Positions 10,445 through 20,062 of a DNA stretch of 64,000 bases are shown piece by piece. Position numbers and translations under genes: made by a program. Origin of the DNA: Megasphaera micronuciformis F0359 (GTDB taxonomy: Bacteria > Bacillota > Negativicutes > Veillonellales > Megasphaeraceae). The notes under the pieces were generated by a model. The model did no database searches. It was not told where the DNA came from and saw only the letters and a list, made by a program, of their open reading frames with translations. Where the stretch lies: contig NZ_GL538177.1 of the NCBI RefSeq assembly GCF_000165735.1, forward strand, positions 1 to 64,000. The letters run 5' to 3'. Position 1 is the stretch's first letter. Every line of letters begins with the position of its first letter.

Positions 10445-11059
10445 ATGCGCTCACAATTCTTTGACGGCTTCAATTTCAATGATAAGAAATATAGCCTTGT
10501 GGCTATTGAAAAGCCGAAAGAGCTTTTCAATATAAAAAGTCTCCCCTTGCGGCCTACGGTTTTTGACGAATCCTGTTTGCGCGGCTACTCGGCGGTTTAT
10601 CGACTGGACGATGAAAAACGGCTTATTCTGTCACAGTTATTTACCAATAACGGCAACGATGAAGCTCCCTCGCTCTTCGGAGTAGAACCCGTTTCTTTCC
10701 ATTCTCCTGCCGGAAACGTACGCTACGACTTGGAAAGACCCGTAATCTATACGGGGTCGTTCCTGATTGCCTACAAGTTTATTCACGAATTCTTTACCCC
10801 TTTCGGTTACCAACTCCCCCATGCCTTCGAAACGGTATACGAGTTAACGTTTGACAATGGCGTGTTCACCCGCGTAGAAGATCGCTCCTCAGCCGCCGCC
10901 CGCTTACGTACGGAATATGAGCCGCCTATAAACACCAAGAAAAAGTTGCAATCGAAGTTCGGCAATATATTCAAAGGAAAATCGGAAGAATTCGGGTTCG
11001 ATGATGATATTATTGCCCAATATATGGATATAAGCTACGATACAAAGTATCTGTTTTAA
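10445..11059 (+). CDS. Protein of unknown function, 204 residues
   Basis: I do not recognise this gene. It is a soluble protein with no signal peptide or membrane helix, rich in aromatic and charged residues. The last 45 residues are lysine- and aspartate-rich (KKKLQSKFGNIFKGKSEEFGF). An AGGAGG site and 3-bp spacing tie it to the DUF1653 gene. A hairpin terminator immediately follows, so the two genes are a complete transcription unit. Confidence 0.7.
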   Translation: MRSQFFDGFNFNDKKYSLVAIEKPKELFNIKSLPLRPTVFDESCLRGYSAVYRLDDEKRLILSQLFTNNGNDEAPSLFGVEPVSFHSPAGNVRYDLERPVIYTGSFLIAYKFIHEFFTPFGYQLPHAFETVYELTFDNGVFTRVEDRSSAAARLRTEYEPPINTKKKLQSKFGNIFKGKSEEFGFDDDIIAQYMDISYDTKYLF

Positions 11060-11060
11060 T

Positions 11061-11090
11061 ATAACGCCTCCTACAGGGAGGCGTTATTTA
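11061..11090 (+). terminator. Terminator of the DUF1653 operon
   Basis: TAACGCCTC and GAGGCGTTA form a perfect 9-bp stem with a 7-nt loop, directly after the stop codon and followed by a T-rich stretch. Confidence 0.75.
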
Positions 11091-11177
11091 CATTTTCGTA
11101 TATCATGCAATTCTCAGTAGCTTATATCCGGCTTCAATGGTATTATGAGAATATCTATACATAAAGGAGAGATTATA

Positions 11178-12371
11178 ATGAGCCATACGATTAAAGACCT
11201 CGTCACCGCTTACGGTAATAAGGTGATAGATGACAGACGCTATTTGCACGCACATCCGGAACTGTCCTTTCAGGAAACCGATACGGCTCACTGGATTCGT
11301 AAACGCTTAGCCGCCGCAGGCATTCCTGTATTAGACGGGATTTCCGGCAACAGTACGGTCGGGTATCTTATCGGGTCTCAACCGGGGCCGTCTATCGGCC
11401 TGCGCGCCGACATCGATGCCTTGGGCCTTACGGAAGAAAGCGATTTCCCCTTTAAAAGCACAAAACCGGGCGTTATGCATGCCTGCGGTCATGATGCTCA
11501 TACAGCAGTGCTCATGGGTGTTGCCGAAATCCTCGCCGCCCATAAAGATCTTATAAAAGGCACTGTATACTTTATTTTTCAACAAGGTGAAGAGTTCCTG
11601 CCCGGCGGCGCCTGCACCCTTGTTGAAGAAGGCATTGCCGACAAGGTGGATGCGTTTTTCGCTATTCACGTCGATGCCGAAAGACCCTTCGGATCTGTTG
11701 ATGTTCTGGAAGGAACTCGCTCTGCCGCCATCGCCACTTTTGAAATTACCGTCACGGGCAAAGGCGGCCACGGCAGCACTCCCCATACAGCCAACAACCC
11801 CCTCTTACCGGCTTCCGATCTGGTAGATGCCATCAGCATGATCCCCGCTATGAAATGTGGCCCCTTAGATAATGCTACAGTCAGTGTTACCTACTTACAC
11901 AGCGGCACTCACGGCGTTGCCAACGTCATTCCCGAAACAGCTGTCTTAGGCGGTGCCGTACGCGTATTGGACACGCAGTTGCGTAGCTTTGTAACAGCGG
12001 AGATAAAACGCTTGGGAGAAACGATTCCCGCGGCCTACGCGTGCAGTTCGGAGGTAACGATAGTCAACGGTTATCCGGCAGTTGTAAATGCGCCGGCTTG
12101 CGTTGCCGTCATGCAGGAATCGGCTCGTGAAATCGGTCTGGAAGTCGCTCACATCGACCCGCGGCTGGGCGGCGAAGACTTTGCTTATTACGGTATGAAA
12201 AAGCCGGCGGCCATCGCCTGGTTCGGCATGGCCGATGCAACGGGAAAGCACGCACCTACACCGCATCACAATCCGAAATTCCGCATTGATGATGAAACGG
12301 GGCTGCCGGCGGCCTTGGAATACATGCTCACCGTATATACCAAGGCTTGCGAGGCCTTCGCCGCTCATTAA
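11178..12371 (+). CDS. M20D amidohydrolase (N-acyl-amino-acid / hippurate hydrolase-like)
   Basis: A 397-residue metallopeptidase-fold amidohydrolase of the M20D group. Members deacylate N-acyl amino acids, hippurate or related amides. Metal-site motifs are visible: MHACGHDAHTA, EEFLPGGA, the FAIHVD region and the C-terminal GGEDFAYY. A dimerisation insert starts at VTGKGGHGSTPH. The ATG at 11178 is chosen over an in-frame ATG at 11145 because AAAGGAGAG lies 8 bases before it and the protein then begins in family register. It is a single gene between two terminators. The substrate is not predictable. Confidence 0.88.
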   Translation: MSHTIKDLVTAYGNKVIDDRRYLHAHPELSFQETDTAHWIRKRLAAAGIPVLDGISGNSTVGYLIGSQPGPSIGLRADIDALGLTEESDFPFKSTKPGVMHACGHDAHTAVLMGVAEILAAHKDLIKGTVYFIFQQGEEFLPGGACTLVEEGIADKVDAFFAIHVDAERPFGSVDVLEGTRSAAIATFEITVTGKGGHGSTPHTANNPLLPASDLVDAISMIPAMKCGPLDNATVSVTYLHSGTHGVANVIPETAVLGGAVRVLDTQLRSFVTAEIKRLGETIPAAYACSSEVTIVNGYPAVVNAPACVAVMQESAREIGLEVAHIDPRLGGEDFAYYGMKKPAAIAWFGMADATGKHAPTPHHNPKFRIDDETGLPAALEYMLTVYTKACEAFAAH

Positions 12372-12390
12372 TGAATGCTCAAAGACAGGC

Positions 12391-12424
12391 AAAACGCCGA
12401 CGACACATGTCGTCGGCGTTTTAT
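12391..12424. terminator. Bidirectional terminator between the M20 gene and PFOR
   Basis: ACGCCGACGAC and GTCGTCGGCGT form an 11-bp GC-rich stem with a 4-nt loop, with A- and T-runs on either side. It serves two convergent genes. Confidence 0.85.
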
Positions 12425-12432
12425 ATTCAGCC

Positions 12433-15400
12433 TTATTGGGGAGGCATAAACCCTCTTTCCATAGCCAAATAGGATTCATATCTTTCTTTTGCATCTTGTT
12501 CCGTCTTTTCAAACAGAGCTTCTGCCGAATCGGGGAAGGTCCGCAAGAGGGATGCGAATCGAGTTTCACCCATGAGGAAGTCGCGGAAGCTTTCCTTAGG
12601 CGGCTTCGAGTCGAGAATGAACGGATTCTTGCCTTCCTTCTTAAGAAGCGGGTTGTAACGCCATAAGTGCCAGTATCCGGCTTCTACAGCGCGTTTTTGT
12701 TCCAACTGGCTCTGTCCCTGGCCGATTTTCAGACCGTGGTTGATGCACGGTGCATAACCGATAATGAGGGACGGGCCGGGGTAAGCTTCCGCTTCCTGCA
12801 AGGCCTTCATAAACTGATTCTTATCGGCACCCATAGCGACCTGAGCTACATATACATAACCGTATGTCGCTTCCATGAGACCGAGATCTTTTTTCTTCGT
12901 CTTCTTGCCCGATGCTGCGAACTGTGCTACAGCTGCCGTCGGCGTTGCCTTAGAAGCCTGACCGCCCGTATTGGAATATACTTCCGTATCGAAGACAAGG
13001 ACGTTAATATCTTCGTTCATAGCCAAGACATGGTCAAGACCGCCGTAACCGATATCGTAAGCCCAACCGTCTCCGCCGAAGAGCCACTGACTGCGTTTTA
13101 CAAGGAACTGCTTCATCTTATAAACACGTTCCAATTCAATATGGCCGTCTTTTTCAGCTTCCAAAAGTGCCGTAACCTTTTCAGCCCGTTCGCGAGTGCC
13201 TTCGCTTACAGCCATCTTTTCTTTCCATTCAAGGAGAGCGTCTTTCAAGGCCGTACTTGCAGCTGCGGATTTCAAAGCTTCTTCTACATAAGAAGCAAGG
13301 AGTTTGCGTTCCGCTTTTTCAGCAACCAACATACCGAAACCGTATTCGGCATTGTCTTCGAAAAGGGATGTTGCCCAAGCCGGACCGTGGCCCTTTTCGT
13401 TCTTCGTATAACCGCATGTCGGTGCACTGCCGCCCCATACGGACGAACAACCGTGTGCATTGGCAATCATCATACGATCACCGTATAACTGCGTAATAAC
13501 CTTACAATACGGAGTTTCGGCACAACCTGCACAAGCACCCGTAAACTCGAGCAAAGGCTGTTCAAACTGGCTGCCGATAACCGTTCCTTTATTAGCCGGA
13601 TTGGGCTTATTCGGCACCTTAATAACATAATCCCAAATAACGGACTTGGGTTGTTCTTCATCGAAGGGTTTCATGGTCAGGGCCTGTTTCGGGCAAACAT
13701 GCGTACAGCTGCCGCAACCGAGGCAGTCCATGACGGAAACTACAATGCTGTATTTGTAATCGCCGGCCGTCTTAATAACCTTGTTCGTATAGCCTTCCGG
13801 AGCTTTAGCCGCTTCTTCATCCGTTAACAAGAAGGGGCGAATAGCTGCATGAGGACATACAAAGGAGCACTGATTACAACCGATACATTTTTCATTATCC
13901 CAACTGGGAACGAACATAGCCACGCCGCGTTTTTCTTCGGCACATGTGCCTGTCGGCCAGTGTCCGTCTTCAAAGCCGTCGAAAATACTTACAGGCAGGT
14001 CGTCACCTTCAAGACGATTTGTCGGCAACGCAAATTTCTTATAAAATTCGGAGTGGCCGGACATATCGATTTCTTCATCAACAGCATCGGCCCAAGATGC
14101 GGGAACGTCGATTTTAACAATATTCTTAAGGCCTTCATCAATAGCCGCATAGTTCTTGTTAACGACTTCCTGTCCTTTTTTACCGTACGATTTTACGACC
14201 GCTTCTTTCAATTTTTCGATAGCTAAATCTACGGGAATAACTTCAGACAGCTTGAAGAACGCCGACTGCATAATCATGTTAATGCGCCCGCCTAACCCGA
14301 TAGACTGAGCAATACCTACGCCGTCAAGGATATAGAACTGAACCTCGTTTTTGGCGATAGAGCGTTTCATAGCTGCCGGCAATTTTTCTTCCAGTTCTTC
14401 CGGTTTCCAAACTGTATTGAGAAGGAAGGTGCCGCCCTTTTTAATGCCTCTGAGCAAGTCATAGTTATATACATACGACTGTCTGTGACAAGCGATGAAG
14501 TCGGCACTGTTTACCAAATAAGGCATATTGATGGGGCTGGAGCCGAAGCGTAAGTGAGATACGGTTACACCGCCGGATTTCTTCGAATCATACGCAAAGT
14601 ATGCCTGTGCATACATATCCGTGTTATCGCCGATGATCTTGATAGCACTCTTATTTGCACCGACCGTTCCGTCAGAACCGAAGCCCCAGAACTTACAAGC
14701 TTTCAACCCTTTAGCCGCCAAATTGACTTCTTCTTTACGCGGTAAGGATTTAAAGGTTACGTCGTCGACAATGCTGAGCGTAAAGTCGGTCTTCGGCTCA
14801 GCTTCTTTCAGATTATCGAATACGGCAATAACGTCTGCCGGCAAGAATTCTTTGGAAGCAATACCGTAACGACCATTGTAAATCTTCGGACGAATATCTG
14901 CACGTGCAAAGGATGCGGCTACGCTGTGATACATAGGTTCGCCGTTGGCACCCGTTTCTTTTGTACGTTCAAGAACGGCGATTTTTTTAACAGTCTTCGG
15001 CAAGGCTGCCAAGAAATGTTTTTCCGACCAGGGACGGAACATATGAACATTGATACAGCCCACTTTTTCGCCCTTTTCATTCAAATAGCGAACCGTTTCT
15101 TCAATGGTCTGAGCACCGGAACCGATAGCGATAATAACGTATTCCGCATCGGGTGCTCCCGTATAATTAAAGAGATGGTATTCACGACCGGTTATTTCGT
15201 GAATCATCTGCATATATTTTTCAGCTGTTTCGGGAACCTTGTCATAGAAACGGTTCAACGATTCTTTATGTTGCATATAAACTTCCGCCGGTTCACAGAA
15301 AGCTACCGCTTCGGGATTATCCGGATTCATCGCATGCTTGCGAAAAGCTTCAACTGCTTCCATATCGAGCATGGGGCGCAAGTCTTCATAATCAATAACT

Positions 15401-15966
15401 TCGATTTTCTGTAATTCATGGGATGTACGGAAACCGTCGAAGAAATTGATAATAGGTACACGACAGGAGATGGCCGTTGCATGTACGACAGCTGACAAGT
15501 CCATAACTTCCTGTACGCTCGATTCGGCCATCATACAGATACCCGTACCGCGCATAGCCATAACATCGTCATGACCGGCGAAAATGGTATAGCCGTTAGA
15601 AGCAATAGTTCTGGATGCTGCGTGGAATACGGCAGGCAGTAATTCCCCCGCCACCTTGAACATGTTGGAAAGCATGATCATCATGCCCTGAGACGACGTA
15701 AAAGTCGTCGTTAAAGCACCGGCATTTAAGGCACCGTGCAAGGTACCGGCCGCACCTTTTTCAGACTGCATTTCCTGTACGAGAACCGGTACTCCGAAGA
15801 GGTTCTTACGACCATGGGCCGCCCATTCGTCAACGTGTTCAGCCATAGGCGAAGACGGCGTAATCGGAAATATAGGTGCTACTTCCGTGAAGGCATAGGC
15901 AATGTGAGCGGCCGCCTCATTGCCGTCCATTGTCTTAAATACTTTTTCCCGACTCATTTCTTTCAC
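12433..15966 (-). CDS. nifJ: Pyruvate:ferredoxin (flavodoxin) oxidoreductase
   Basis: A 1177-residue homodimer-type PFOR that converts pyruvate and CoA to acetyl-CoA, CO2 and reduced ferredoxin, the central low-potential electron source of an anaerobe. Domains run in the usual order: pyrimidine-binding/TPP domain (N-terminal PITPSSPMAE motif), transketolase-C-like domain, the gamma domain, a two-[4Fe-4S] ferredoxin domain (CIGCNQCSFVCP and CLGCGSCTHVCP, about residues 695-765) and the C-terminal TPP-binding part with the proximal-cluster ACAGCAETPYC. It is full length. Its reduced ferredoxin is the obvious electron donor for a hydrogenase or for the NifH-like proteins encoded further along. 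Confidence 0.96.
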   Translation of the reverse strand: MKEMSREKVFKTMDGNEAAAHIAYAFTEVAPIFPITPSSPMAEHVDEWAAHGRKNLFGVPVLVQEMQSEKGAAGTLHGALNAGALTTTFTSSQGMMIMLSNMFKVAGELLPAVFHAASRTIASNGYTIFAGHDDVMAMRGTGICMMAESSVQEVMDLSAVVHATAISCRVPIINFFDGFRTSHELQKIEVIDYEDLRPMLDMEAVEAFRKHAMNPDNPEAVAFCEPAEVYMQHKESLNRFYDKVPETAEKYMQMIHEITGREYHLFNYTGAPDAEYVIIAIGSGAQTIEETVRYLNEKGEKVGCINVHMFRPWSEKHFLAALPKTVKKIAVLERTKETGANGEPMYHSVAASFARADIRPKIYNGRYGIASKEFLPADVIAVFDNLKEAEPKTDFTLSIVDDVTFKSLPRKEEVNLAAKGLKACKFWGFGSDGTVGANKSAIKIIGDNTDMYAQAYFAYDSKKSGGVTVSHLRFGSSPINMPYLVNSADFIACHRQSYVYNYDLLRGIKKGGTFLLNTVWKPEELEEKLPAAMKRSIAKNEVQFYILDGVGIAQSIGLGGRINMIMQSAFFKLSEVIPVDLAIEKLKEAVVKSYGKKGQEVVNKNYAAIDEGLKNIVKIDVPASWADAVDEEIDMSGHSEFYKKFALPTNRLEGDDLPVSIFDGFEDGHWPTGTCAEEKRGVAMFVPSWDNEKCIGCNQCSFVCPHAAIRPFLLTDEEAAKAPEGYTNKVIKTAGDYKYSIVVSVMDCLGCGSCTHVCPKQALTMKPFDEEQPKSVIWDYVIKVPNKPNPANKGTVIGSQFEQPLLEFTGACAGCAETPYCKVITQLYGDRMMIANAHGCSSVWGGSAPTCGYTKNEKGHGPAWATSLFEDNAEYGFGMLVAEKAERKLLASYVEEALKSAAASTALKDALLEWKEKMAVSEGTRERAEKVTALLEAEKDGHIELERVYKMKQFLVKRSQWLFGGDGWAYDIGYGGLDHVLAMNEDINVLVFDTEVYSNTGGQASKATPTAAVAQFAASGKKTKKKDLGLMEATYGYVYVAQVAMGADKNQFMKALQEAEAYPGPSLIIGYAPCINHGLKIGQGQSQLEQKRAVEAGYWHLWRYNPLLKKEGKNPFILDSKPPKESFRDFLMGETRFASLLRTFPDSAEALFEKTEQDAKERYESYLAMERGFMPPQ

Positions 15967-16055
15967 TCCTTTTTTAATTTTCCGTCTATCTTTCTTTTAA
16001 AGCATAGCTACTATGCTTTATCTTGATATTATTGTAGTCTAAAACGTTTATCTTC

Positions 16056-16096
16056 TCAACAAAAAGCCGCCACCTTCCGGAGCGGCCGGTTTTTGA
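16056..16096 (-). terminator. Second (distal) hairpin downstream of pepD
   Basis: GCCGC and GCGGC arms sit in a compact GC-rich hairpin, with a run of T on the minus strand (AAAAA at 16060 on plus). It is in tandem with the stronger hairpin at 16107-16150. Confidence 0.55.
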
Positions 16097-16106
16097 ATAA
16101 AAACTC

Positions 16107-16150
16107 AAAAAGAGAGAAAATGCGATAACAAAGGCATTTTCTCTCTTTTT
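16107..16150 (-). terminator. Terminator of pepD
   Basis: A 17-bp perfect stem (AAAAAGAGAGAAAATGC and its complement) surrounds a 10-nt loop about 50 bp past the pepD stop. T-runs on both sides let it act in either direction. Confidence 0.85.
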
Positions 16151-16203
16151 ATTCGCTGGTACTAAAAAAAGTACCACATAATCTTAAGTTGTCGGTTCCC
16201 GCT

Positions 16204-17652
16204 TTATTTTGTCAGTCTTTCCAATGTACCGGCTATAACTTGGACAAGTTGGGCTACCGTGTCGAGTTCCACTCGTTCGTCCGCACTATGAATATCGTGA
16301 GTTTCGGGACCGACCGAAACGATGTCCAAGTCAGGATTCATAGCATAGAGGAAACCCGTTTCCAAACCGCCGTGCATAGCTTCCATTCGCGGTTCTTTAC
16401 CCATTACTTCCTTATATGCATCTGCCATGAGGGCCTGCAACTTACTATTTTTACTTTCTGTCCAAGCGGGGAAGGGCTTTTCTATATGCACTTTCGTTCC
16501 CGTAGATTTTGCCATAATAGGCATGACGCGAACCAAAGCCTGCAAACGAGCGTCAGACGACGAACGGGGGAAGTACTGGAAGGCCAATACATCTTCTCGA
16601 GTCTCAATAGTACCGAGGCTGGCTGAAAGAGCCGGCAAACGCGGCAGGCGGCGATCCATTGCAAAGACGCCGCAATGGAGCAAGTTGATAACATCGACAA
16701 TCGATGTCGTATCTTCTGCAGAAAGAACCGATTTCGGAAGGTCTGCCGGCGTAACTTCGAATACGGCATTCGGATCCGTTTCTCCGTAAACAAGATGAAA
16801 ATCTTTTTCCGCTGCGGCCACCGTCGCCTTCACACGGTCAACGTCCTTTGCCGCTACTACTATGACTGCCAAAGCATCGGACGGAATGGCATTAGCCGCA
16901 ACGCCGCCCTTATAATCGGCCAAAGCATATTTCACACCGCCTTCAGACAAGCGATACAAAATATCGGCTACAGCCTTAATGGCATTGCCGCGACCCTCGT
17001 TAATAACTTCGCCCGAATGACCGCCGGCCAAAGCGTGGGCGCGAACAGTCAAAGCCGTATCGCCCGTCAAAGCACAACGGTGCAAGTCACGCATAAACTC
17101 CATGTGACAACTTCCGGCCGATGCGACACAAATAACATGAATCGATTCGGAGTCACAGTTAATAACATATTTAGCGTCTTTTACGTGGTCTGCCGAAAGA
17201 GATAAAGCACCGGTCATGTTCGTTTCTTCGTCGACTGTAAAGATAAGACGCAACGGGCCGTGTTGAATTTTCTGTTGTATAAGATAAAGCGAAATTGCTA
17301 CGGCAATCCCGTCGTCTGCGCCGAGACTCGTCCCGTCGGCACGCAAAATATTTCCTTCACGAACCAACTTAATCGGATCTTTTTGCGGATCAAAGGCTAC
17401 TCCCGGCTTAGCTACGCAAACCATATCCATATGGCCTTGTAAAATAGTCAAAGGAACGTTTTCATAACCCGGCGTTGCCGGAACATCGGCAATAATATTA
17501 TATATTTCGTCTTGTCGAGCCTTTACACCCAATTCGGCAAGACGGGCAACAATATAGTCACTTACTTCTTTTTCATGATGAGACGGGCGGGGATGTTTGG
17601 CAAGTCCTTCAAACTCCTTCAACACGCCCGAAATAATTTCTTGTTCTGTCAT
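16204..17652 (-). CDS. pepD: Aminoacyl-histidine dipeptidase (M20C peptidase)
   Basis: A 482-residue Zn-dependent dipeptidase of the PepD/carnosinase type, hydrolysing Xaa-His and other dipeptides in the cytoplasm. Visible motifs: LQGHMDMVC (first metal-binding His), LGADDGIAVA (bridging Asp), FTVDEETNMTGA (catalytic Glu and metal Glu), and GGHSGEVINEGRGNA in the lid region. Length agrees with the family. It is divergent from the OPT peptide transporter across 230 bp, which fits a peptide uptake and breakdown pair. Confidence 0.9.
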   Translation of the reverse strand: MTEQEIISGVLKEFEGLAKHPRPSHHEKEVSDYIVARLAELGVKARQDEIYNIIADVPATPGYENVPLTILQGHMDMVCVAKPGVAFDPQKDPIKLVREGNILRADGTSLGADDGIAVAISLYLIQQKIQHGPLRLIFTVDEETNMTGALSLSADHVKDAKYVINCDSESIHVICVASAGSCHMEFMRDLHRCALTGDTALTVRAHALAGGHSGEVINEGRGNAIKAVADILYRLSEGGVKYALADYKGGVAANAIPSDALAVIVVAAKDVDRVKATVAAAEKDFHLVYGETDPNAVFEVTPADLPKSVLSAEDTTSIVDVINLLHCGVFAMDRRLPRLPALSASLGTIETREDVLAFQYFPRSSSDARLQALVRVMPIMAKSTGTKVHIEKPFPAWTESKNSKLQALMADAYKEVMGKEPRMEAMHGGLETGFLYAMNPDLDIVSVGPETHDIHSADERVELDTVAQLVQVIAGTLERLTK

Positions 17653-17803
17653 AACAGTAACCTCCTTCGCTATGGGTCAAAACTTGTATAAACCTATACT
17701 GTAATCGTCAATATTATAACATACCCATACCTTCCCGTCTTGTACTTAAACGCAACTACGGGTCTTATTACTGACTTTTTCGGCATTATTCCGTCACTGT
17801 TTC

Positions 17804-17833
17804 GTGACAATAAGTATTCTTCTATAGTATACT
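17804..17833 (+). promoter_or_regulatory. Promoter of the OPT transporter gene
   Basis: GTGACA (17804-17809) and TATACT (17828-17833) are 18 bp apart. A small inverted repeat GTCAC/GTGAC overlaps the -35 element and could be an operator. Confidence 0.55.
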
Positions 17834-17885
17834 ATTTAGAACCGAATTGGATTTTTATCATATTTTAATTAAGGAGGTAGAGTAT

Positions 17886-19952
17886 ATGAACTCTCAAAAA
17901 GATGTAACCGTATACCCGACCCTACCGGAACTTACCTTCCGAGGTATGTTCCTGGGTATGCTCATTACGGTTATCTTCACGGCGTCCAATGTTTACTTGG
18001 GCTTAAAAGTAGGCTTGACGTTCTCATCATCCATTCCGGCCGCCGTCATTTCTATGGCTATTCTGCGCATGTTTAAAGATTCCAATATTTTGGAAAACAA
18101 CATGGTCCAGACCCAAGCTTCTGCTGCCGGTACGCTGTCAGCCATCATCTTCATTCTTCCCGGCCTTTTAATGCTGGGATACTGGCAGGGCTTCCCCTTC
18201 TGGCAAACCATGGTTCTTTGTGCTTGCGGCGGCTCGTTAGGGGTCTTATTTACCATCCCTTTACGTCGTGCCATGGTTGTAAACAGTGACCTTCCCTATC
18301 CTGAAGGCCTGGCTGCTGCGGAAATCCTGAAAATAGGCTCCGCTTCTCATGACGAAGACAAAAAAGCATCCAAAGACACGGGCATGAAAGATATCGTTAA
18401 GGGCACGTCATTAGCAGGCTTAATCAGCCTATGCGCCAACGGCTTCCATGTTCTGTCTTCCGAATTCAGCTACTGGATGTCCTTCGGCAAGGTGACGACA
18501 CAGATTCCCTTGGGCTTCTCCATGGCCCTTCTCGGTGCCGGTTACTTAATCGGCATTGCCAGCGGTATCGCCATCTTGGTCGGCACTCTCCTGGCTTGGG
18601 GTGTCTTCGTTCCCTATTTAACTTCCACATTATCGCCGGCTGAAGGCCAGACGGCTGCCGCTTTTGCTAAGGCCGTATGGGCCCAAAAGGTCCGCTTTAT
18701 CGGCGCCGGCACTATCGGTATTGCCGCCATCTGGACACTGATAAAACTGCTGGGGCCCGTTATCGACGGCATTAAAATGTCCATTAACGCGATTCGCGCC
18801 AACGATACGGCTGAAAAACAGGCTTTACACCATACGGATATCGATATGAGTCCCAAAGCGGTAGGTCTGGTTTTCCTGGCCATCCTGGCCGGCCTCTTCT
18901 TCACCTTCTACACCTTTGTCGCTGATGCGGCTCTGCCGGCAAGCGTAAGCATTACGTATATTGTCGTCGGTATTTTAATCGCCATTCTCATGGGCTTCTT
19001 CGTTGCCGCCGCCTGCGGTTACATGGCGGGCCTCATCGGTACCTCTGCAAGCCCCATTTCGGGCATCGGCATTCTCGGCATCATCGTTTCTTCTCTGGCC
19101 GTCCTTGCCTTAGGCAATGCTTTCAATATATTCGCTACGGCGGAAGGCGCAAAATTCGCAACGGCCCTGGCCATTTTTATTACCAGTGTCATTGTCAGCA
19201 TCGCCTCTATCTCAAACGATAATCTTCAAGACTTAAAGACGGGCTATATCGTCGGCGCTACGCCCTGGAAACAACAGGTAGCCTTAATTCTCGGTTCCGT
19301 AGTCGGCGCCATCGCTATTGCGCCGGTTCTGAATCTGCTCTATCAGGCTTACGGCTTTACGGGAGCTCTGCCTCGTGAAACCATGGATCCGTCACAGGCA
19401 CTCGCCGCTCCGCAGGCAGTCCTCATGACGACCATCGCACAAGGCATTTTCAGTTCCGATTTAGACTGGAACTTCATCCTCTTCGGTATCGGCGTAGGCG
19501 TCGTTGCAATTATTGTCGACATGCTTTTGCGTAAGAGCACCAAATCTCTCGCTCTCCCGCCCCTGGCTATCGGCATGGGCATTTACTTGCCTCCTACCTT
19601 GGAAGTTCCCCTGGTCATCGGTGCCGTTATCGGCTATTTCATTCACAAGCACTTGCGTAATCGCGCTCAACAACGTAACCCCGAACACGTAGAGGAAGAT
19701 GTAGACGCTTGCCATCAGAGAGGCGTACTCTTCGCCTCGGGACTTATTGTCGGCGAATCTCTCATGGGCGTTATTATCGCTATGATTATCGTCTTCTCCA
19801 TTACAACCGGCGGCAGTGAAGACCCGCTGGCTCTCGTAGGCAAGGATTTCGCTAATACGGCCGACTTCCTCGGATTGGGCGTATTCGTTCTTTCCATCAT
19901 TTATTTCATCTATCACATCTTGTCGACGAAATTTACGCCGTCTGACAAATAA
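17886..19952 (+). CDS. OPT-family oligopeptide transporter
   Basis: A 688-residue integral membrane protein of the OPT family with about 14-16 helices, a proton-coupled importer of small peptides or metal chelates. Family features are the N-terminal ELTFRGMFLGMLITVIF segment, SSIPAAVISMAILR, the NNMVQTQASAAGT signature (residues about 60-72) and DLKTGYIVGATPWKQQ near 450. The ATG at 17886 has AAGGAGG at ideal spacing and is preferred over an in-frame start at 17847. It is a single-gene unit with its own promoter and terminator, divergent from pepD. Confidence 0.92.
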   Translation: MNSQKDVTVYPTLPELTFRGMFLGMLITVIFTASNVYLGLKVGLTFSSSIPAAVISMAILRMFKDSNILENNMVQTQASAAGTLSAIIFILPGLLMLGYWQGFPFWQTMVLCACGGSLGVLFTIPLRRAMVVNSDLPYPEGLAAAEILKIGSASHDEDKKASKDTGMKDIVKGTSLAGLISLCANGFHVLSSEFSYWMSFGKVTTQIPLGFSMALLGAGYLIGIASGIAILVGTLLAWGVFVPYLTSTLSPAEGQTAAAFAKAVWAQKVRFIGAGTIGIAAIWTLIKLLGPVIDGIKMSINAIRANDTAEKQALHHTDIDMSPKAVGLVFLAILAGLFFTFYTFVADAALPASVSITYIVVGILIAILMGFFVAAACGYMAGLIGTSASPISGIGILGIIVSSLAVLALGNAFNIFATAEGAKFATALAIFITSVIVSIASISNDNLQDLKTGYIVGATPWKQQVALILGSVVGAIAIAPVLNLLYQAYGFTGALPRETMDPSQALAAPQAVLMTTIAQGIFSSDLDWNFILFGIGVGVVAIIVDMLLRKSTKSLALPPLAIGMGIYLPPTLEVPLVIGAVIGYFIHKHLRNRAQQRNPEHVEEDVDACHQRGVLFASGLIVGESLMGVIIAMIIVFSITTGGSEDPLALVGKDFANTADFLGLGVFVLSIIYFIYHILSTKFTPSDK

Positions 19953-19965
19953 TAGAAACGAATTA

Positions 19966-19995
19966 AAGCCGTATGGCCGAAAGGCTATACGGCTT
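19966..19995 (+). terminator. Terminator of the OPT gene
   Basis: AAGCCGTATGGCC and GGCTATACGGCTT form a 13-bp stem (one mismatch) with a GAAA tetraloop, 14 bp past the stop codon. Confidence 0.85.
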
Positions 19996-20062
19996 CTCTC
20001 TGTTCTCACCTTCCGCCATATGATAAAATACACATGTAGATTCATATATTGAGGTGATTTCA

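Noticed and set aside
12667-13488. 273-codon open frame on the plus strand
   Set aside because: It is antisense to nifJ, with no ribosome site or recognisable family; the nifJ frame is complete and conserved.
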